Of a DNA stretch of 64,000 nt, positions 1-11,275 are shown in pieces. Both the position numbers and the translations under genes were made by a program. Every line of letters starts with the position of its first letter. The stretch's first letter is position 1. Source of the stretch: Alkalibacterium sp. MB6 (GTDB lineage: Bacteria; Bacillota; Bacilli; Lactobacillales; Carnobacteriaceae_A); the NCBI RefSeq assembly GCF_009935905.1, contig NZ_PREX01000001.1, positions 62,001 through 126,000 on the forward strand. The letters run 5' to 3'. The notes under the pieces were generated by a model. That model saw nothing but the letters and a program-made list of their open reading frames with translations. It had not been told where the DNA came from and did no database searches.

Positions 1-1142
1 CCTTCTCTTCTCATGTTTTCTATTAAGATAGACAAGTGAAGTTCACCACGTCCAGAGACAACCCAAGCATCAGGTGATTCAGTTGGATCAATTCTTAAAG
101 ACACATCCGTTTGTAACTCAGTCATTAGTCTCTCTTCAATTTTACGAGACGTGACCCATTTACCTTCTCTACCTGCAAAAGGCGAGTTGTTGACGACAAA
201 GGTCATCTGTAAGGTTGGTTCGTCAATGTGTAGAACCGGAAGTGGATCAACATGATTAATAGGTGTAACTGTTTCTCCAACAAAGATGTCTTCAAAACCA
301 GATACAGCAATTAAATCTCCAGCTTTCGCTGTTTGAATCTCAACTCGTTCAAGTCCGAAGAAACCAAATAATTTTGTTACACGGAAGTTCTTAGTTGAAC
401 CATCCAATTTACTCAATGTCACTTGGTCTCCAACAGAAATCGTTCCTCTAAAGACACGGCCAATACCAATACGCCCAACATAGTCATTGTAATCAAGTAA
501 TGATACTTGGAATTGCAGTGGCTCGTCACTGTTATCGATTGGAGCTGGGATAGCTTTTAGAATTGTTTCAAATACAGGCGCCATTGTTTTCTCTTGATCA
601 GCAGGATCATCTGAGAAGCTGCTTGTTCCGTTTAATGCAGAAGCATATAATACGGGGAAGTCCAATTGATCTTCGTCTGCATCCAATTCAATCAATAAGT
701 CTAAGACTTCATCAACGACTTCTTTAGGTCGTGCAGTCGGCTTGTCAATTTTGTTTACTACAACGATTAAACGCATTTTTTTCTCTAACGCTTTTTTCAA
801 TACAAAACGGGTTTGAGGCATTGTTCCTTCATAAGCATCGACGACTAAAATAACTCCATCAACCATTTTCATAATACGCTCAACCTCACCACCGAAGTCC
901 GCGTGACCAGGTGTATCCATAATATTAATGCGGTGAGTGCCATAATTAACGGCTGTATTTTTAGCTAAAATAGTAATGCCACGTTCTTTTTCTATATCGT
1001 TTGAATCCATCGCACGCTCGTGTAGTTCATTACGGGCATCCAGTGTATCAGATTGCTTGAGTAATTCATCAACCAATGTCGTTTTACCATGGTCAACGTG
1101 GGCAATAATAGCAATGTTTCTAACTTTGTCTCTTTTTTTCAT
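1..1142 (-). CDS. typA: Translational GTPase TypA/BipA (C-terminus cut by window edge)
   Basis: Ribosome-associated GTPase of the EF-G/LepA class, linked in other bacteria to ribosome assembly and to growth under cold or stress. About 380 N-terminal codons are present. The frame shows G1 AHVDHGKTT, G3 DTPGH and G4 NKID, followed by the beta-barrel domain II and the start of domain III. The reading frame runs off the left edge, so the C-terminal TypA-specific domain lies outside. The ATG at 1142 follows a GGAGGAATT ribosome site. Family assignment is firm; the exact role in this organism is inferred. Confidence 0.95.
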   Translation of the reverse strand, partial: MKKRDKVRNIAIIAHVDHGKTTLVDELLKQSDTLDARNELHERAMDSNDIEKERGITILAKNTAVNYGTHRINIMDTPGHADFGGEVERIMKMVDGVILVVDAYEGTMPQTRFVLKKALEKKMRLIVVVNKIDKPTARPKEVVDEVLDLLIELDADEDQLDFPVLYASALNGTSSFSDDPADQEKTMAPVFETILKAIPAPIDNSDEPLQFQVSLLDYNDYVGRIGIGRVFRGTISVGDQVTLSKLDGSTKNFRVTKLFGFFGLERVEIQTAKAGDLIAVSGFEDIFVGETVTPINHVDPLPVLHIDEPTLQMTFVVNNSPFAGREGKWVTSRKIEERLMTELQTDVSLRIDPTESPDAWVVSGRGELHLSILIENMRRE

Positions 1143-1178
1143 AAAATTCCTCCAAATACTTTGGGTGTTCATTTTTTT

Positions 1179-1295
1179 CTATACAGTTGACAGAATGTCT
1201 TTACAGGTCATTTTCATATGGTTTTCATTGTGTTTCACACAAAAAAGCACCCATTCCTGATAATCTTCCTCATCAAAGAATAAATGCTCCACCAT
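1179..1295 (-). CDS. Possible 38-aa small protein upstream of typA
   Basis: A short frame between the IMPase-family gene and typA, on the same strand. It begins MVEHLFFDEEDYQEWVLF, is acidic and aromatic at the N-terminus, and ends 36 bp before typA. An AGAGG sequence lies 4 bases upstream of the ATG. I do not recognise a family. It is not the UPF0223 protein often seen near typA, which is over twice as long. It could be a chance frame; colinear position and a ribosome site are the only support. Confidence 0.35.
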   Translation of the reverse strand: MVEHLFFDEEDYQEWVLFCVKHNENHMKMTCKDILSTV

Positions 1296-1356
1296 ATATC
1301 CTCTTTTTGCTGCAGTGAGTATTATACCAGTAAATCACATAGAAACACAATGTTTT

Positions 1357-2139
1357 TTATTGACTATTATGTGAATTCACAATTTCTTTGTGAGCCGGTT
1401 CAGTCCCAAAGACCGCATGGTTACTTGATAGCATATCTAATTCACTTCCATCAAATTGAGTGGCTTTCATACCCAACTCTTCCATGAACACTACTCCAGG
1501 AGCAATATCCCAAGGTTTTAAATTTCTAGCCATGTAAGCAACCACGTTTCCTTTTGCCACTTCTACCACTTCAAGCCCCGCCGACCCAAGTGCTCTCACG
1601 CCCATACTTTGACGGCCAAGCTCTCTTACATACGCATTCTCTTCATTAACCATTAACACGGAACTCGTTGCTAATAAGCCTTCGGACAGCGGTAAAGACT
1701 CGGGCTTCTCAAGTGTTTGCCCGTTGCAACGAATACCATCGCCTTTTCTTGCTGAATACAACTTGTCTCTCATCACATCATAGACAGCTGCTAATTCCCC
1801 AACACCATCCACAAAGACACCAACCATCAAGGCAAAATTTTCTCTTTGTTTAACGAAGTTAAGGGTCCCATCTATGGGGTCTAAAAACCAAATAGTACCG
1901 TCTAAGGTATCAACATCGTCTCCATAACCTTCTTCTCCAACGATACGATCAGTTGGAAAATTCTCTCTAATTCGTGACGTCAATTCCTTCTCTACTGACT
2001 TATCCATGTTAGTAACCAAGTCATTGAAGCTTGTTTTTTCTTCTATTTCCATCGCTTCATCTTTATTTTTCACGATATCTTTCCCTAGTTCTTTCATCCA
2101 CTCCAGGATTAATGTTTCTCTTTTTTTCATTTCATCCAT
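1357..2139 (-). CDS. Inositol-monophosphatase family protein
   Basis: Mg-dependent sugar-phosphate phosphatase of the IMPase/FBPase superfamily, 260 aa, the usual length. Metal-binding motifs are visible: GEEGYGDDV with the first acidic cluster near residue 70, the hallmark DPIDGT near residue 87, and WDIAPG near residue 213. The in vivo substrate (inositol phosphate, PAP or another phosphate ester) cannot be read from sequence. It lies 214 bases upstream of typA, an arrangement seen in related Firmicutes, and may share its transcript. Confidence 0.9.
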   Translation of the reverse strand: MDEMKKRETLILEWMKELGKDIVKNKDEAMEIEEKTSFNDLVTNMDKSVEKELTSRIRENFPTDRIVGEEGYGDDVDTLDGTIWFLDPIDGTLNFVKQRENFALMVGVFVDGVGELAAVYDVMRDKLYSARKGDGIRCNGQTLEKPESLPLSEGLLATSSVLMVNEENAYVRELGRQSMGVRALGSAGLEVVEVAKGNVVAYMARNLKPWDIAPGVVFMEELGMKATQFDGSELDMLSSNHAVFGTEPAHKEIVNSHNSQ

Positions 2140-2228
2140 GAAACAGCCCTCTTTTCTTCATCTTATCTATATTCTAATTGAGTCCACTAGATATTGCAAA
2201 AGTTTGCTTTTGGGGGTCAGTGTATGTA

Positions 2229-2262
2229 AAAACCCCTCGCCACAAGTGACGAGGGGTTTTAT
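2229..2262 (-). terminator. Intrinsic terminator of the pdh operon
   Basis: Arms AAAACCCCTCG.CAC and GTGACGAGGGGTTTT form a 15-bp stem with one G-T pair, just downstream of the lpdA stop. A T tract follows on the minus strand, and the symmetry could also stop plus-strand transcription. Confidence 0.85.
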
Positions 2263-2269
2263 TAAACTA

Positions 2270-3676
2270 TTACATGTGGATTGGGAATCCAAGAGCTGCT
2301 TCAGCAGCATCCATAACCACTTCACCTAATGATGGGTGACCGTGAATAGTCAAGGCGATATCTTCAGCGTTCATGCCGCTTTCGATAGCCAAACCAATTT
2401 CAGCGATAATGTCAGATGCGCTAATTCCAGCAACTTGAGCACCAAGGATAACATGGTCTTCTTTAGTCGTAATCAGACGGACAAAACCTTCTGTTGCGTT
2501 AAGAGACAATGCACGACCGTTACCACCAAGTGGGAATTTAGTGACTTTGATGTCCATTCCTTGCTCTTTAGCTTCCGCTTCAGTTAAACCAACAGATGCA
2601 ATTTCAGGATCTGTAAAGGCAACAGCTGGCATAGCACGGTAATCAACAGCAACTTTTTTGCCTGCGATTGCTTCTGCAGCAACTTTTGCTTCATAACTTG
2701 CTTTGTGAGCTAGAGCTGGACCAGGTACAACGTCTCCAATAGCATAGATATTTTTAACGTTTGTACGGCTTTGGTTATCGACTGGAATAATTCCACGTTC
2801 GCCAATTTCAACGCCTGCTTGTTCTAGACCTAATTCATCAGTGTTTGGACGACGACCAACTGTAACTAATACATAATCAACATCTAGTGAGTGTTCTTCA
2901 CCGTTTGCTTCATATTTAACTGTTACACCGTTGTCGCTAACAACTGATTCTTTAGCCATTGCTTCAGTAATGATTTCTACGCCACGGTTTTTGAAGTTTT
3001 TCTCAACTAATTTAACCATGTCTTTGTCAAAACCGTTTAGGATTGAAGGAAGACCTTCAAGAATCGTTACTTTTGTTCCAAGGTTAGAGTATACGCCTGC
3101 TAATTCAGAACCAATGTATCCTCCACCAACGATAACCATAGATTCAGGAATATCTGTTAAGTTAAGCGCGCCTGTTGAATCCAATACGCGATCACTGAAC
3201 TTGAATCCAGGGATTTCTACGGGACGGCTTCCTGTAGCAACAATTGCGTTGTTGAATGAGTACGTTTGAGCACTGTCTTCACTCATCACGCGCAATGTGT
3301 TTTCGTCTACGAAGAAACCTTCACCTCTAAGGATTTCTACTTTGTTTTTCTTAAGAAGCATTTCTACTCCTTTAGTTAACTTAGAAACCACTTCATTGTT
3401 TTTCCACTCTTGAGTTTTAGCGAAGTCAATAGTGACGTTTTCGCTTGACACACCAAAAGAAGTTGAATCTAATGAGTCTTGGTATTTATGACCAGCAGCG
3501 ATTAGTGCTTTAGAAGGAATACACCCAACGTTTAAACAAACGCCTCCGATGTATTCTTTCTCAACGATCGCTACTTTTTGGCCCATTTGAGCTGCACGGA
3601 TAGCCGCGACGTATCCGCCGGGGCCAGCTCCGATAACAACTGTATCTAATTCAATTGCGAAATCTCCTACTACCAT
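2270..3676 (-). CDS. lpdA: Dihydrolipoyl dehydrogenase (E3)
   Basis: FAD enzyme that reoxidises dihydrolipoamide with NAD+ as the E3 subunit of the pyruvate dehydrogenase complex, 468 aa. Visible are the N-terminal FAD site [17 protein letters not shown], the redox-active disulfide in CLNVGCIPS near residue 50, the NAD site [12 protein letters not shown] near 182, and the C-terminal dimerisation domain with the H-x4-E pair in HGHPSLGE. It is the last gene of pdhABC-lpdA, 12 bp after pdhC, and is closed by the terminator at 2229-2262. Confidence 0.97.
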   Translation of the reverse strand: MVVGDFAIELDTVVIGAGPGGYVAAIRAAQMGQKVAIVEKEYIGGVCLNVGCIPSKALIAAGHKYQDSLDSTSFGVSSENVTIDFAKTQEWKNNEVVSKLTKGVEMLLKKNKVEILRGEGFFVDENTLRVMSEDSAQTYSFNNAIVATGSRPVEIPGFKFSDRVLDSTGALNLTDIPESMVIVGGGYIGSELAGVYSNLGTKVTILEGLPSILNGFDKDMVKLVEKNFKNRGVEIITEAMAKESVVSDNGVTVKYEANGEEHSLDVDYVLVTVGRRPNTDELGLEQAGVEIGERGIIPVDNQSRTNVKNIYAIGDVVPGPALAHKASYEAKVAAEAIAGKKVAVDYRAMPAVAFTDPEIASVGLTEAEAKEQGMDIKVTKFPLGGNGRALSLNATEGFVRLITTKEDHVILGAQVAGISASDIIAEIGLAIESGMNAEDIALTIHGHPSLGEVVMDAAEAALGFPIHM

Positions 3677-3688
3677 TTACGATTCACC

Positions 3689-5038
3689 TTATCCTTCCAT
3701 TAATAACAATTCAGGATCAGCAAGTAATCTCTTCAATTCGTTCATTGCTTGTTGTCCAGTTGCACCGTCAATAACACGGTGGTCAAATACGAGTGACAAT
3801 TCTTGAACACGTGCTGGAACAATCTCACCTTCAGCGTTAACGACTGGTTTTTGAGCAATACGTCCGACACCAACGATAGCCACTTCTGGGTGGTTAATGA
3901 TTGGAGTGAAGAAGCTTCCGCCTACAGAACCAATGTTACTGATTGAGATGGAACCGTCAGCCATTTCGCTGCCTTTAAGTTTTCCATCGTGAGCTTTACC
4001 TGATAATTCAGTAATTTCTTTAGCAATTTGGAACATACCTTTGCTGTCTGCATCCTGAATAACTGGTACATATAAACCACGGTCAGTATCAGTAGCTATA
4101 CCGATATTGTAGTAGTTTTTGTAAACAATTTCGTTTGTTGTATCATCTAATGATGTGTTCAACTCAGGGAATTTACGAAGAACTGCGATAACTGCTTTAA
4201 CGATATATGGCAAGAATGTTAATTTAACATCTTGTTCAGCAGCAACGTCTTTGAATTTCTTACGGTGATCCCATAGTTTGTCAACAACGACTTCGTCAAA
4301 CAAAGCAACAGAAGGAATAGTCAAATTACTGTTAACCATTGCGTTAGCGATAGCTTTACGAGTCGTAGACATCTTCTCTCTTGTTTCTTGATCTGAACGA
4401 CCAGATTTGAACGGTTTAACGTCAGTTGACACTGCTGTTCCAGTAGAAGCTGCAGTTGAAGTAGACTCTTGAGTTGATTCTTCTTGAGTTGAAGTAGCTT
4501 CTTGTGCTCCTCCGCCTTGTAAGAATGTATCAATATCTTCTTTCGTTACACGTCCACCTTTACCAGTCGCTGTTACGCGGCTGATGTCAGCATCTTTTTC
4601 ACGTGCATATTGTCTAACTGATGGCATAGCCAATACGCGTTTGTTCGGATCAGATGTTTCAACAACGTCACCAGTTGGCGCGCCTTCAGATTGAGCAGGG
4701 TCTGTTTCTTTCGCTCCTGCAGTTGCTTCTTCAGAAGAAGCCGCTGTTTCAGTTGCTGTTTCTTCTGCTGCATCGCTTGAATCTGAGCTATCTTCGTGAC
4801 CTTCAGCATCGATCTCAACGATAGGATCTCCTACAGATGCAACCGTTCCTGGTTCTACTAAGAATTTTTTAATTGTGCCATCTACTGGAGAAGCTAATTC
4901 CTCAACAGATTTATCGTTTTGAATCTCAGCAATCGAATCGCCTTCTTCAACTGTGTCGCCTTCAGATACTAACCAGCTGACGATTTCGCCTTCTGCCATA
5001 CCTTCCCCAACATCAGGGAGTTTAAATGTATAAGCCAT
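3689..5038 (-). CDS. pdhC: Pyruvate dehydrogenase E2, dihydrolipoyl acetyltransferase
   Basis: Core acetyltransferase of the PDH complex, 449 aa. One lipoyl domain (residues 2-77) carries the lipoylated lysine in [10 protein letters not shown]. Then come an acidic Ala/Glu/Thr-rich linker, the E1/E3-binding domain near 135-170 ([11 protein letters not shown]), a second Ser/Thr-rich linker, and the catalytic domain ending with the active site DHRVIDG. Some related species have two lipoyl domains; this one has a single domain. An imperfect hairpin lies in the 113-bp gap from pdhB. Confidence 0.97.
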   Translation of the reverse strand: MAYTFKLPDVGEGMAEGEIVSWLVSEGDTVEEGDSIAEIQNDKSVEELASPVDGTIKKFLVEPGTVASVGDPIVEIDAEGHEDSSDSSDAAEETATETAASSEEATAGAKETDPAQSEGAPTGDVVETSDPNKRVLAMPSVRQYAREKDADISRVTATGKGGRVTKEDIDTFLQGGGAQEATSTQEESTQESTSTAASTGTAVSTDVKPFKSGRSDQETREKMSTTRKAIANAMVNSNLTIPSVALFDEVVVDKLWDHRKKFKDVAAEQDVKLTFLPYIVKAVIAVLRKFPELNTSLDDTTNEIVYKNYYNIGIATDTDRGLYVPVIQDADSKGMFQIAKEITELSGKAHDGKLKGSEMADGSISISNIGSVGGSFFTPIINHPEVAIVGVGRIAQKPVVNAEGEIVPARVQELSLVFDHRVIDGATGQQAMNELKRLLADPELLLMEG

Positions 5039-5086
5039 TAATAGTCTTCCCTTCTTTAATTAAGTTTAAATCACTCATTAATCAAT

Positions 5087-5131
5087 AAGAACACACTTCC
5101 TCTTCTATCTTTATGAGAAAGTGCGGTCCTT
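5087..5131 (-). promoter_or_regulatory. Imperfect hairpin between pdhB and pdhC
   Basis: AAGAACACACTTCCTC and GAGAAAGTGCGGTCCTT are near-complementary across a short loop inside the 113-bp pdhB-pdhC gap. No strong T run follows on the coding strand. It may be an attenuator, RNA-processing or stability element that sets different E1 and E2/E3 levels; this is inference. Confidence 0.45.
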
Positions 5132-5151
5132 TTATCATTGATTATTGACGA

Positions 5152-6129
5152 TTAAAATTCAACTACTTTGTTAATTGCTTCAGTAATGTCTGCTGCGCTT
5201 GGTAACCATAGGTTTTCAACTTGACCGAATGGATAAACCGTGTCAGGTGAAGTAACGAATTCAACAGGTGCTTCCAAGGAAAGGATAGCGCGTTGAGATA
5301 CTTCAGAAATAACAGTGTTTCCAACACCAGCTTGACGTTGTGCTTCTTGGACCATAACCATACGACCTGTTTTCTCAACTGATGCAACAACTGTTTCATA
5401 GTCGATTGGAGAAACTGTACGTAAGTCGATCACTTCAACAGATACATTGTCTTTTTCTAATTGTTCAGCTGCTTTAAGAGCTTCTCTTACCATGTAACCG
5501 TAAGCCACAACCGTTACGTCCGAACCTTCTTTAGCAACATTTGCTTTTCCAATAGGAACAGTGTACTGCTCTTCAGGTACTTCGTCACGGAATGAACGGT
5601 AAAGTTTCATGTGCTCTAAGAAGACAACAGGGTCTTCGTCACGAATAGCTGAAGTCATTAACCCTTTAGCATCGTACGGGTTAGATGGGATAACAACTTT
5701 AAGTCCTGGAGACTGAGCCATTAATCCTTCTAAACTGTCCGCGTGCATTTCAGGTGTGTGAACCCCACCACCAAATGGTGAACGAACTACAACCGGCATG
5801 TTCAAGTTGCCGCCCATACGGTAACGTTGACGTGCAATTTGACCAACGATAGAGTCCATAACTTCGAATACAAATCCGAAGAATTGGATTTCCATGATTG
5901 GACGGAAACCTTGGACAGCTAAACCAAACGCCATACCACCGATACCAGATTCTGCAAGTGGAGTATCATTGACGCGTTCTTCGCCAAATTTATCGTAAAG
6001 ACCTTGAGTAGCACGGAAAACACCGCCGTTTTTACCTACGTCTTCACCAAAAACCAAGACCTTTTCATCACGAGCCATTTCTTGGTCGAGAGCTTCTGTG
6101 ATTGCTTGAATCATTGTCAGATTCGCCAT
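5152..6129 (-). CDS. pdhB: Pyruvate dehydrogenase E1 component, beta subunit
   Basis: Beta chain of the thiamine-diphosphate E1 heterotetramer that decarboxylates pyruvate and acetylates lipoyl-E2; 325 aa, full family length. The N-terminal pyrimidine-binding domain shows [18 protein letters not shown] and the [15 protein letters not shown] segment that places the ThDP-activating glutamate. The C-terminal transketolase domain holds [10 protein letters not shown]. The ATG lies 2 bp after the pdhA stop and its AAGGAG site is inside the end of pdhA, so the two are translationally linked. Confidence 0.97.
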   Translation of the reverse strand: MANLTMIQAITEALDQEMARDEKVLVFGEDVGKNGGVFRATQGLYDKFGEERVNDTPLAESGIGGMAFGLAVQGFRPIMEIQFFGFVFEVMDSIVGQIARQRYRMGGNLNMPVVVRSPFGGGVHTPEMHADSLEGLMAQSPGLKVVIPSNPYDAKGLMTSAIRDEDPVVFLEHMKLYRSFRDEVPEEQYTVPIGKANVAKEGSDVTVVAYGYMVREALKAAEQLEKDNVSVEVIDLRTVSPIDYETVVASVEKTGRMVMVQEAQRQAGVGNTVISEVSQRAILSLEAPVEFVTSPDTVYPFGQVENLWLPSAADITEAINKVVEF

Positions 6130-6131
6130 GA

Positions 6132-7735
<1,604 letters not shown>

Positions 7736-8314
7736 ATGATAACAATGGAAGATATTATTAGGGAAGGTCACCCTACTTTAAGAAAACAAGCCGAGCCCAT
7801 TACGTTTCCACTAGATAATGACACGAAGGAACTTGCAGAGGACATGTTGGAGTTTTTAATAAACAGTCAAACACCAGAAATTGCAGAAAAATATGAGCTT
7901 CGCCCAGGTGTCGGTATTGCGGCTCCTCAAGTGGATGTTTCCAAAAGGCTCGTTGCCGTTCATTTGCCAGCGACGGATTCTGAGGATGATCCTGATGAAT
8001 TTAGCAAAATTTTAATCAACCCAAAAATCGTCAGTCACTCTGTTCAGCAAACGTGCTTGGCAGATGGGGAAGGATGCTTATCAGTAGACCGCGACGTTCC
8101 TGGTTATGTCCCTCGCCATAAACGCATCACGGTGGAATACTATGATCTAGATGGAAATAAACATAAAGAACGACTTCGAGAATTTCCAGCTATCGTTGTT
8201 CAACACGAAATCGATCACTTAAATGGCGTCATGTTTTATGACCGCATCGATAAAGACAACCCACTTGCCTTACCTGACGGCATTGATGTCTTAGGTGCAG
8301 TTGAAGAAGAGTAA
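7736..8314 (+). CDS. def: Peptide deformylase
   Basis: Removes the N-formyl group from nascent proteins at the ribosome; 192 aa, typical of the longer type-2 Gram-positive deformylases. All three family motifs are present: GVGIAAPQ near residue 58, EGCLS near 113 with the metal-binding cysteine, and QHEIDHLNG near 158 with two metal-binding histidines and the catalytic glutamate. The ATG at 7736 follows AGGAGG at a 7-base spacing. Single gene, divergent from pdh, closed by the terminator at 8328-8373. Confidence 0.97.
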   Translation: MITMEDIIREGHPTLRKQAEPITFPLDNDTKELAEDMLEFLINSQTPEIAEKYELRPGVGIAAPQVDVSKRLVAVHLPATDSEDDPDEFSKILINPKIVSHSVQQTCLADGEGCLSVDRDVPGYVPRHKRITVEYYDLDGNKHKERLREFPAIVVQHEIDHLNGVMFYDRIDKDNPLALPDGIDVLGAVEEE

Positions 8315-8327
8315 TTGATTAAGCAAC

Positions 8328-8373
8328 AAAAGCCATGAGGTGCGTCAATACGCATCCCATGGCTTTTGTTTTA
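8328..8373 (+). terminator. Intrinsic terminator after def
   Basis: Inverted arms AACAAAAGCCATG and CATGGCTTTTGTT enclose a smaller GGTGCG..CGCATCC hairpin; a T-rich tail follows. It separates def from the convergent ATPase gene and may work in both directions. Confidence 0.85.
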
Positions 8374-8404
8374 TTTATAACGCTTTTAATTAAACGGATA
8401 CAGA

Positions 8405-10267
8405 TTATTGCGTCACTGTTCCTTCTGGCTTATCCCTTTTCTCCTGGCGCAATAACCTTAAGCCGTTGAGTATAACTAAAATCGTTGATCCTTCATGGAA
8501 CACCACGCCCAAAGGTAAGCCGAGTAGTCCAAAGAGGTTAAATATAATAAGAGCGACAATAACAGCGATTGAAAAGATGACATTTTGAAGAATAATTGTA
8601 TTTAACTTTTGACTCAAATTAAAGCTATAGAGCAGTTTAGATAAGTCATTTTTAACAATCACGACGTCAGACGACTCCATGGCAACGGACGAGCCACTCC
8701 CCATCCCAATACCGATATCTGCATTGGCCAAAGCAGGCGCATCGTTAATCCCGTCACCAATCATCCCAACGACTTTGCCTTCAGCTTGTTTTTTTAAAAC
8801 AACGTTAATTTTATCCTCTGGTAAGCAGTTCGCTTCAAAGCTGTCTACTTGGACTTCCTCTGCCACTTTTTTCGCTACCAATTCATTATCTCCCGTTAAT
8901 AAGATGACGCTTATGCCTTGTTTTTGAAACCCAGCAACCGCATCAGCCGCTTCTTCTCTCACTTGATCAGCTAATGACAAGTAGCCAACAATCGTTTGAT
9001 CCCTGCCAATTAAAACAGTGGTATAACCTTCTTTGGCTTTCTTTCGGTACAGATACGGATCTTTATACTCATTAAATAAAGATGGTTTTCCTACCGTTAT
9101 ATTTCCTTTTTTCAATCCAGATCCCGGCACTTCTTCTACTGCTTCTGTAAGGTCAACCGTGTCGAAAGTTAACTCTTTGAAAGAAGAGACAATCGTATCC
9201 GCGATGGGATGACTGGACTGCTGCTCCATGTAAACCACTTCTTTGAGTATATATTCATCTGCTTCATACTCAACGACTTGAAACTCGCCAAAAGTGAGTG
9301 TCCCTGTTTTGTCAGTGTAAAGAACAGCCATTGAGCTTAATGCTTCCATAGCTGCCCCACCTTTAACTAATACTCCATTTTTAGCCCCGTTACTTATCGC
9401 ACTCAAAGTAGCTGGAGTCGCTGATGCCACCAAGGCGCACGGACTGGCTACTGTTAGCAAGACCATGCCTCGATAAAAAGCTTCTTGGAAGGATAAATGG
9501 ACAACCGAATACAGGATTATGATGAAAAGAGGAACCGTAATCAAAACTCCTAAGACGTATGTTGACTCGATCCGGTCGATAAATTTTGAAATACTGGACG
9601 GTCTCGTTTGGGCTTCTTCCACCATCCGAACAATGTTGGAGAAGATGGTGTCACTGCTTAACTTGTTTACAGTTAAATAAAACACATTTCCCTCATTGAT
9701 TGTTCCGGCAAATGCTTCTTCACCTACTTGTTTTTCTACTGGTACAGACTCACCAGTCAATGCCGCTTCATTCACCTTGCTTTTCCGATCGACATACCCG
9801 TCGATGGGCACATGTTCACCTTTTGAGACAACCACCATGTCCCCAATTTGTAAGGCATTCGTTTGCACTTCAATGACTTCCCCATTTGCTTTTAGTACAT
9901 GAGCGGTCTCAGGGATATGTGACATCAATTCTGAAATGGCGCTCGTCGATTTGTTTGTCGCATAGTCTTCCAGTACTTCTGCCCCTGCAAAAATCAGCAG
10001 CAGGACTGCCCCTTCCGATTCGTAGTTAATGGCAACAGCCCCTAAGGCAGCTAAAATCATAAGTAAGTCCACGTTCAACGCTTTCTTAAGAAAGGTATCC
10101 ACTACCGCATGCTTAGCTGCGAAAAAACCTAAAAAAAATATTGCAATATAAAAAGCCAGACTGCTGCTTATATCATGGATAGGTATTAAGACAAAACCTA
10201 ATACGGTCATGGCTATTCCTACCATTAAAAACTGCCCGTTTCTATTTTCTTTTAAGTAAGACAGCAT
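8405..10267 (-). CDS. Heavy-metal P1B-4-type ATPase (Co/Ni/Fe/Zn efflux family)
   Basis: Metal-exporting P-type ATPase, 620 aa, with no N-terminal heavy-metal-binding domain. The transmembrane metal motif is SPCAL (not CPC) and the last membrane helix carries HEGST, the signature of the P1B-4 subgroup (CtpD/CoaT/PfeT-like), known to export Co2+, Ni2+, Fe2+ or Zn2+. The phosphorylation site DKTGTLT, TGES in the actuator domain and GDGINDAPAL are intact. A NiCo riboswitch and terminator precede it, supporting a role in relieving excess transition metal. The exact metal is not shown by sequence. Confidence 0.93.
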   Translation of the reverse strand: MLSYLKENRNGQFLMVGIAMTVLGFVLIPIHDISSSLAFYIAIFFLGFFAAKHAVVDTFLKKALNVDLLMILAALGAVAINYESEGAVLLLIFAGAEVLEDYATNKSTSAISELMSHIPETAHVLKANGEVIEVQTNALQIGDMVVVSKGEHVPIDGYVDRKSKVNEAALTGESVPVEKQVGEEAFAGTINEGNVFYLTVNKLSSDTIFSNIVRMVEEAQTRPSSISKFIDRIESTYVLGVLITVPLFIIILYSVVHLSFQEAFYRGMVLLTVASPCALVASATPATLSAISNGAKNGVLVKGGAAMEALSSMAVLYTDKTGTLTFGEFQVVEYEADEYILKEVVYMEQQSSHPIADTIVSSFKELTFDTVDLTEAVEEVPGSGLKKGNITVGKPSLFNEYKDPYLYRKKAKEGYTTVLIGRDQTIVGYLSLADQVREEAADAVAGFQKQGISVILLTGDNELVAKKVAEEVQVDSFEANCLPEDKINVVLKKQAEGKVVGMIGDGINDAPALANADIGIGMGSGSSVAMESSDVVIVKNDLSKLLYSFNLSQKLNTIILQNVIFSIAVIVALIIFNLFGLLGLPLGVVFHEGSTILVILNGLRLLRQEKRDKPEGTVTQ

Positions 10268-10310
10268 GATGAATCATCCTTTCACTTAGTTTATTTTTTA
10301 TTTAGGTATT

Positions 10311-10357
10311 AAAAAAGACACACTATGAGACAGACGTTACTGTCTCACAGATGTGCC
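10311..10357 (-). terminator. Riboswitch expression-platform terminator
   Basis: On the minus strand GGCACATCTGTGAGACAG pairs with CTGTCTCATAGTGTGTC, followed directly by six T. The 5' arm is the 3' part of the aptamer at 10340-10431, so aptamer folding and terminator folding are mutually exclusive: an ON-switch arrangement. Confidence 0.88.
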
Positions 10358-10431
10358 TTAACGGACTAGTCTGCTGCCACCACCGGTGACCGGGCTGCGT
10401 TTTCTATTAAATAGAGGCGCAGCTTGCTCAG
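10340..10431 (-). ncRNA. NiCo (czcD) riboswitch aptamer
   Basis: The minus strand reads CTGAGCAAGCTGCG...CGCAGCCCGGTCACCGG...GGCAGCAGACTA...GCACATCTGTGAGACAG. These blocks match the conserved order of the NiCo riboswitch class as I remember it (CUGAGCA-GC, GCAGCCGGG, GCGGCAACAGAUGA, GCACAUCUGUGGGACAG). It sits about 70 bases before the P1B-4 ATPase start, and its 3' end forms the 5' arm of a terminator. The class is reported to sense Ni2+/Co2+, and later Fe2+, cooperatively and to switch metal exporters on. Assignment is by eye, not by covariance model. Confidence 0.88.
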
Positions 10432-10514
10432 ATTTAAAAAAGTTCCAAACAAATCGTTCAAATAGGATTTGCCTAAGAACTATTGAATTGTCAAGTAAGG
10501 ATATCTTCAGCTAT

Positions 10515-10543
10515 ATGTTAACGCAACCAAATAAGTTTGTCAA
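10515..10543 (-). promoter_or_regulatory. Promoter of the riboswitch-ATPase transcript
   Basis: TTGACA, 17-bp spacer, TAACAT on the minus strand, placing transcription start near 10508, about 77 bases before the NiCo aptamer. Confidence 0.75.
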
Positions 10544-10612
10544 TCGTTTCACATGGTTTTTCAATAAATAAACCAAGGAAAGAAACCATCTCTTCCCCTG
10601 GCTCGCCATTAC

Positions 10613-11080
10613 TTATGCTTCTTCTAGTGGGTCGTTGTCAAGATAAGCTTGGAACATCCAAATCGTCTTGTCGACTTCACCTTGAATAGCAATCAGCATA
10701 TCGTTAGACACGAAATCTTTATGGTCATCTGTTAACTGAATGCCTTCGCTTAACGAATCACGTAGCTTTTTGTAGTCATCTACCAATGCTCTAACCATTT
10801 GATCTTGAGGCAAATTCTTATCTTCCACTCGCTCCTCTAAAACAGAATGCTCCAAGAATTCTCTTAAGGTCGCATACGGTTCCCCACCGATGGCTAACAA
10901 TCGCTCTGCTACTTCATCCATGTCTTCTGTCACTTTGTCATACAACTCTTCAAATTGCTCATGCAAAGCAAAGAAATGCGGTCCCTTCACATACCAGTGG
11001 AATTGGTGAAGACGCGTATAAAGTAACCCCTGAGTAGCCACTAATTTGTTCAAATAGTCTTTTACTTCTGTACTGAACAT
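10613..11080 (-). CDS. dps: Dps family DNA-protection/ferritin-like protein
   Basis: Dodecameric mini-ferritin that oxidises and stores iron with peroxide and protects DNA; 155 aa, standard length. The ferroxidase-site motif HWYVKGPHFFALHEQFEELY (about 28-47) and the partner motif DEVAERLLAIGGEP (about 56-69) are intact. It has a GGAGG-type ribosome site, and a perfect PerR box overlaps the likely promoter, so it should be derepressed by peroxide. It lies upstream of a metal-efflux ATPase on the same strand, but the riboswitch leader has its own promoter, so the two are probably separate transcripts. Confidence 0.96.
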   Translation of the reverse strand: MFSTEVKDYLNKLVATQGLLYTRLHQFHWYVKGPHFFALHEQFEELYDKVTEDMDEVAERLLAIGGEPYATLREFLEHSVLEERVEDKNLPQDQMVRALVDDYKKLRDSLSEGIQLTDDHKDFVSNDMLIAIQGEVDKTIWMFQAYLDNDPLEEA

Positions 11081-11136
11081 ATTTCTTCCTCCTTAGCGTA
11101 TAGTCATACCTTTAAAGTACAACGATTATTTCTTCT

Positions 11137-11151
11137 TTATAATCATTATAA
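11137..11151. promoter_or_regulatory. PerR box upstream of dps
   Basis: TTATAATCATTATAA is a perfect 15-bp palindrome identical to the PerR consensus TTATAATNATTATAA, 57 bases upstream of the dps start. It overlaps a TATAAT -10 box with TTGCTT about 16 bp further upstream. Confidence 0.88.
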
Positions 11152-11229
11152 ACTAAGCGATTTATAAAGCAAGACATTTGCATCGGGATAATTGAAGTAT
11201 TCACTTTTTAATATTTATAAAAAAGAGAC

Positions 11230-11258
11230 TGGACAAAACGTTATAAATGAGACATAAT
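11230..11258 (+). promoter_or_regulatory. Promoter of tRNA-Ala
   Basis: TGGACA, 17-bp spacer, CATAAT; the -10 box ends 17 bases before the first base of the tRNA. Confidence 0.75.
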
Positions 11259-11275
11259 AGTAAAAGAGATTTAAC

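Noticed and set aside
976-1260. Opposite-strand frame over the start of typA
   Set aside because: Shadow of typA with no ribosome site and unlikely composition.
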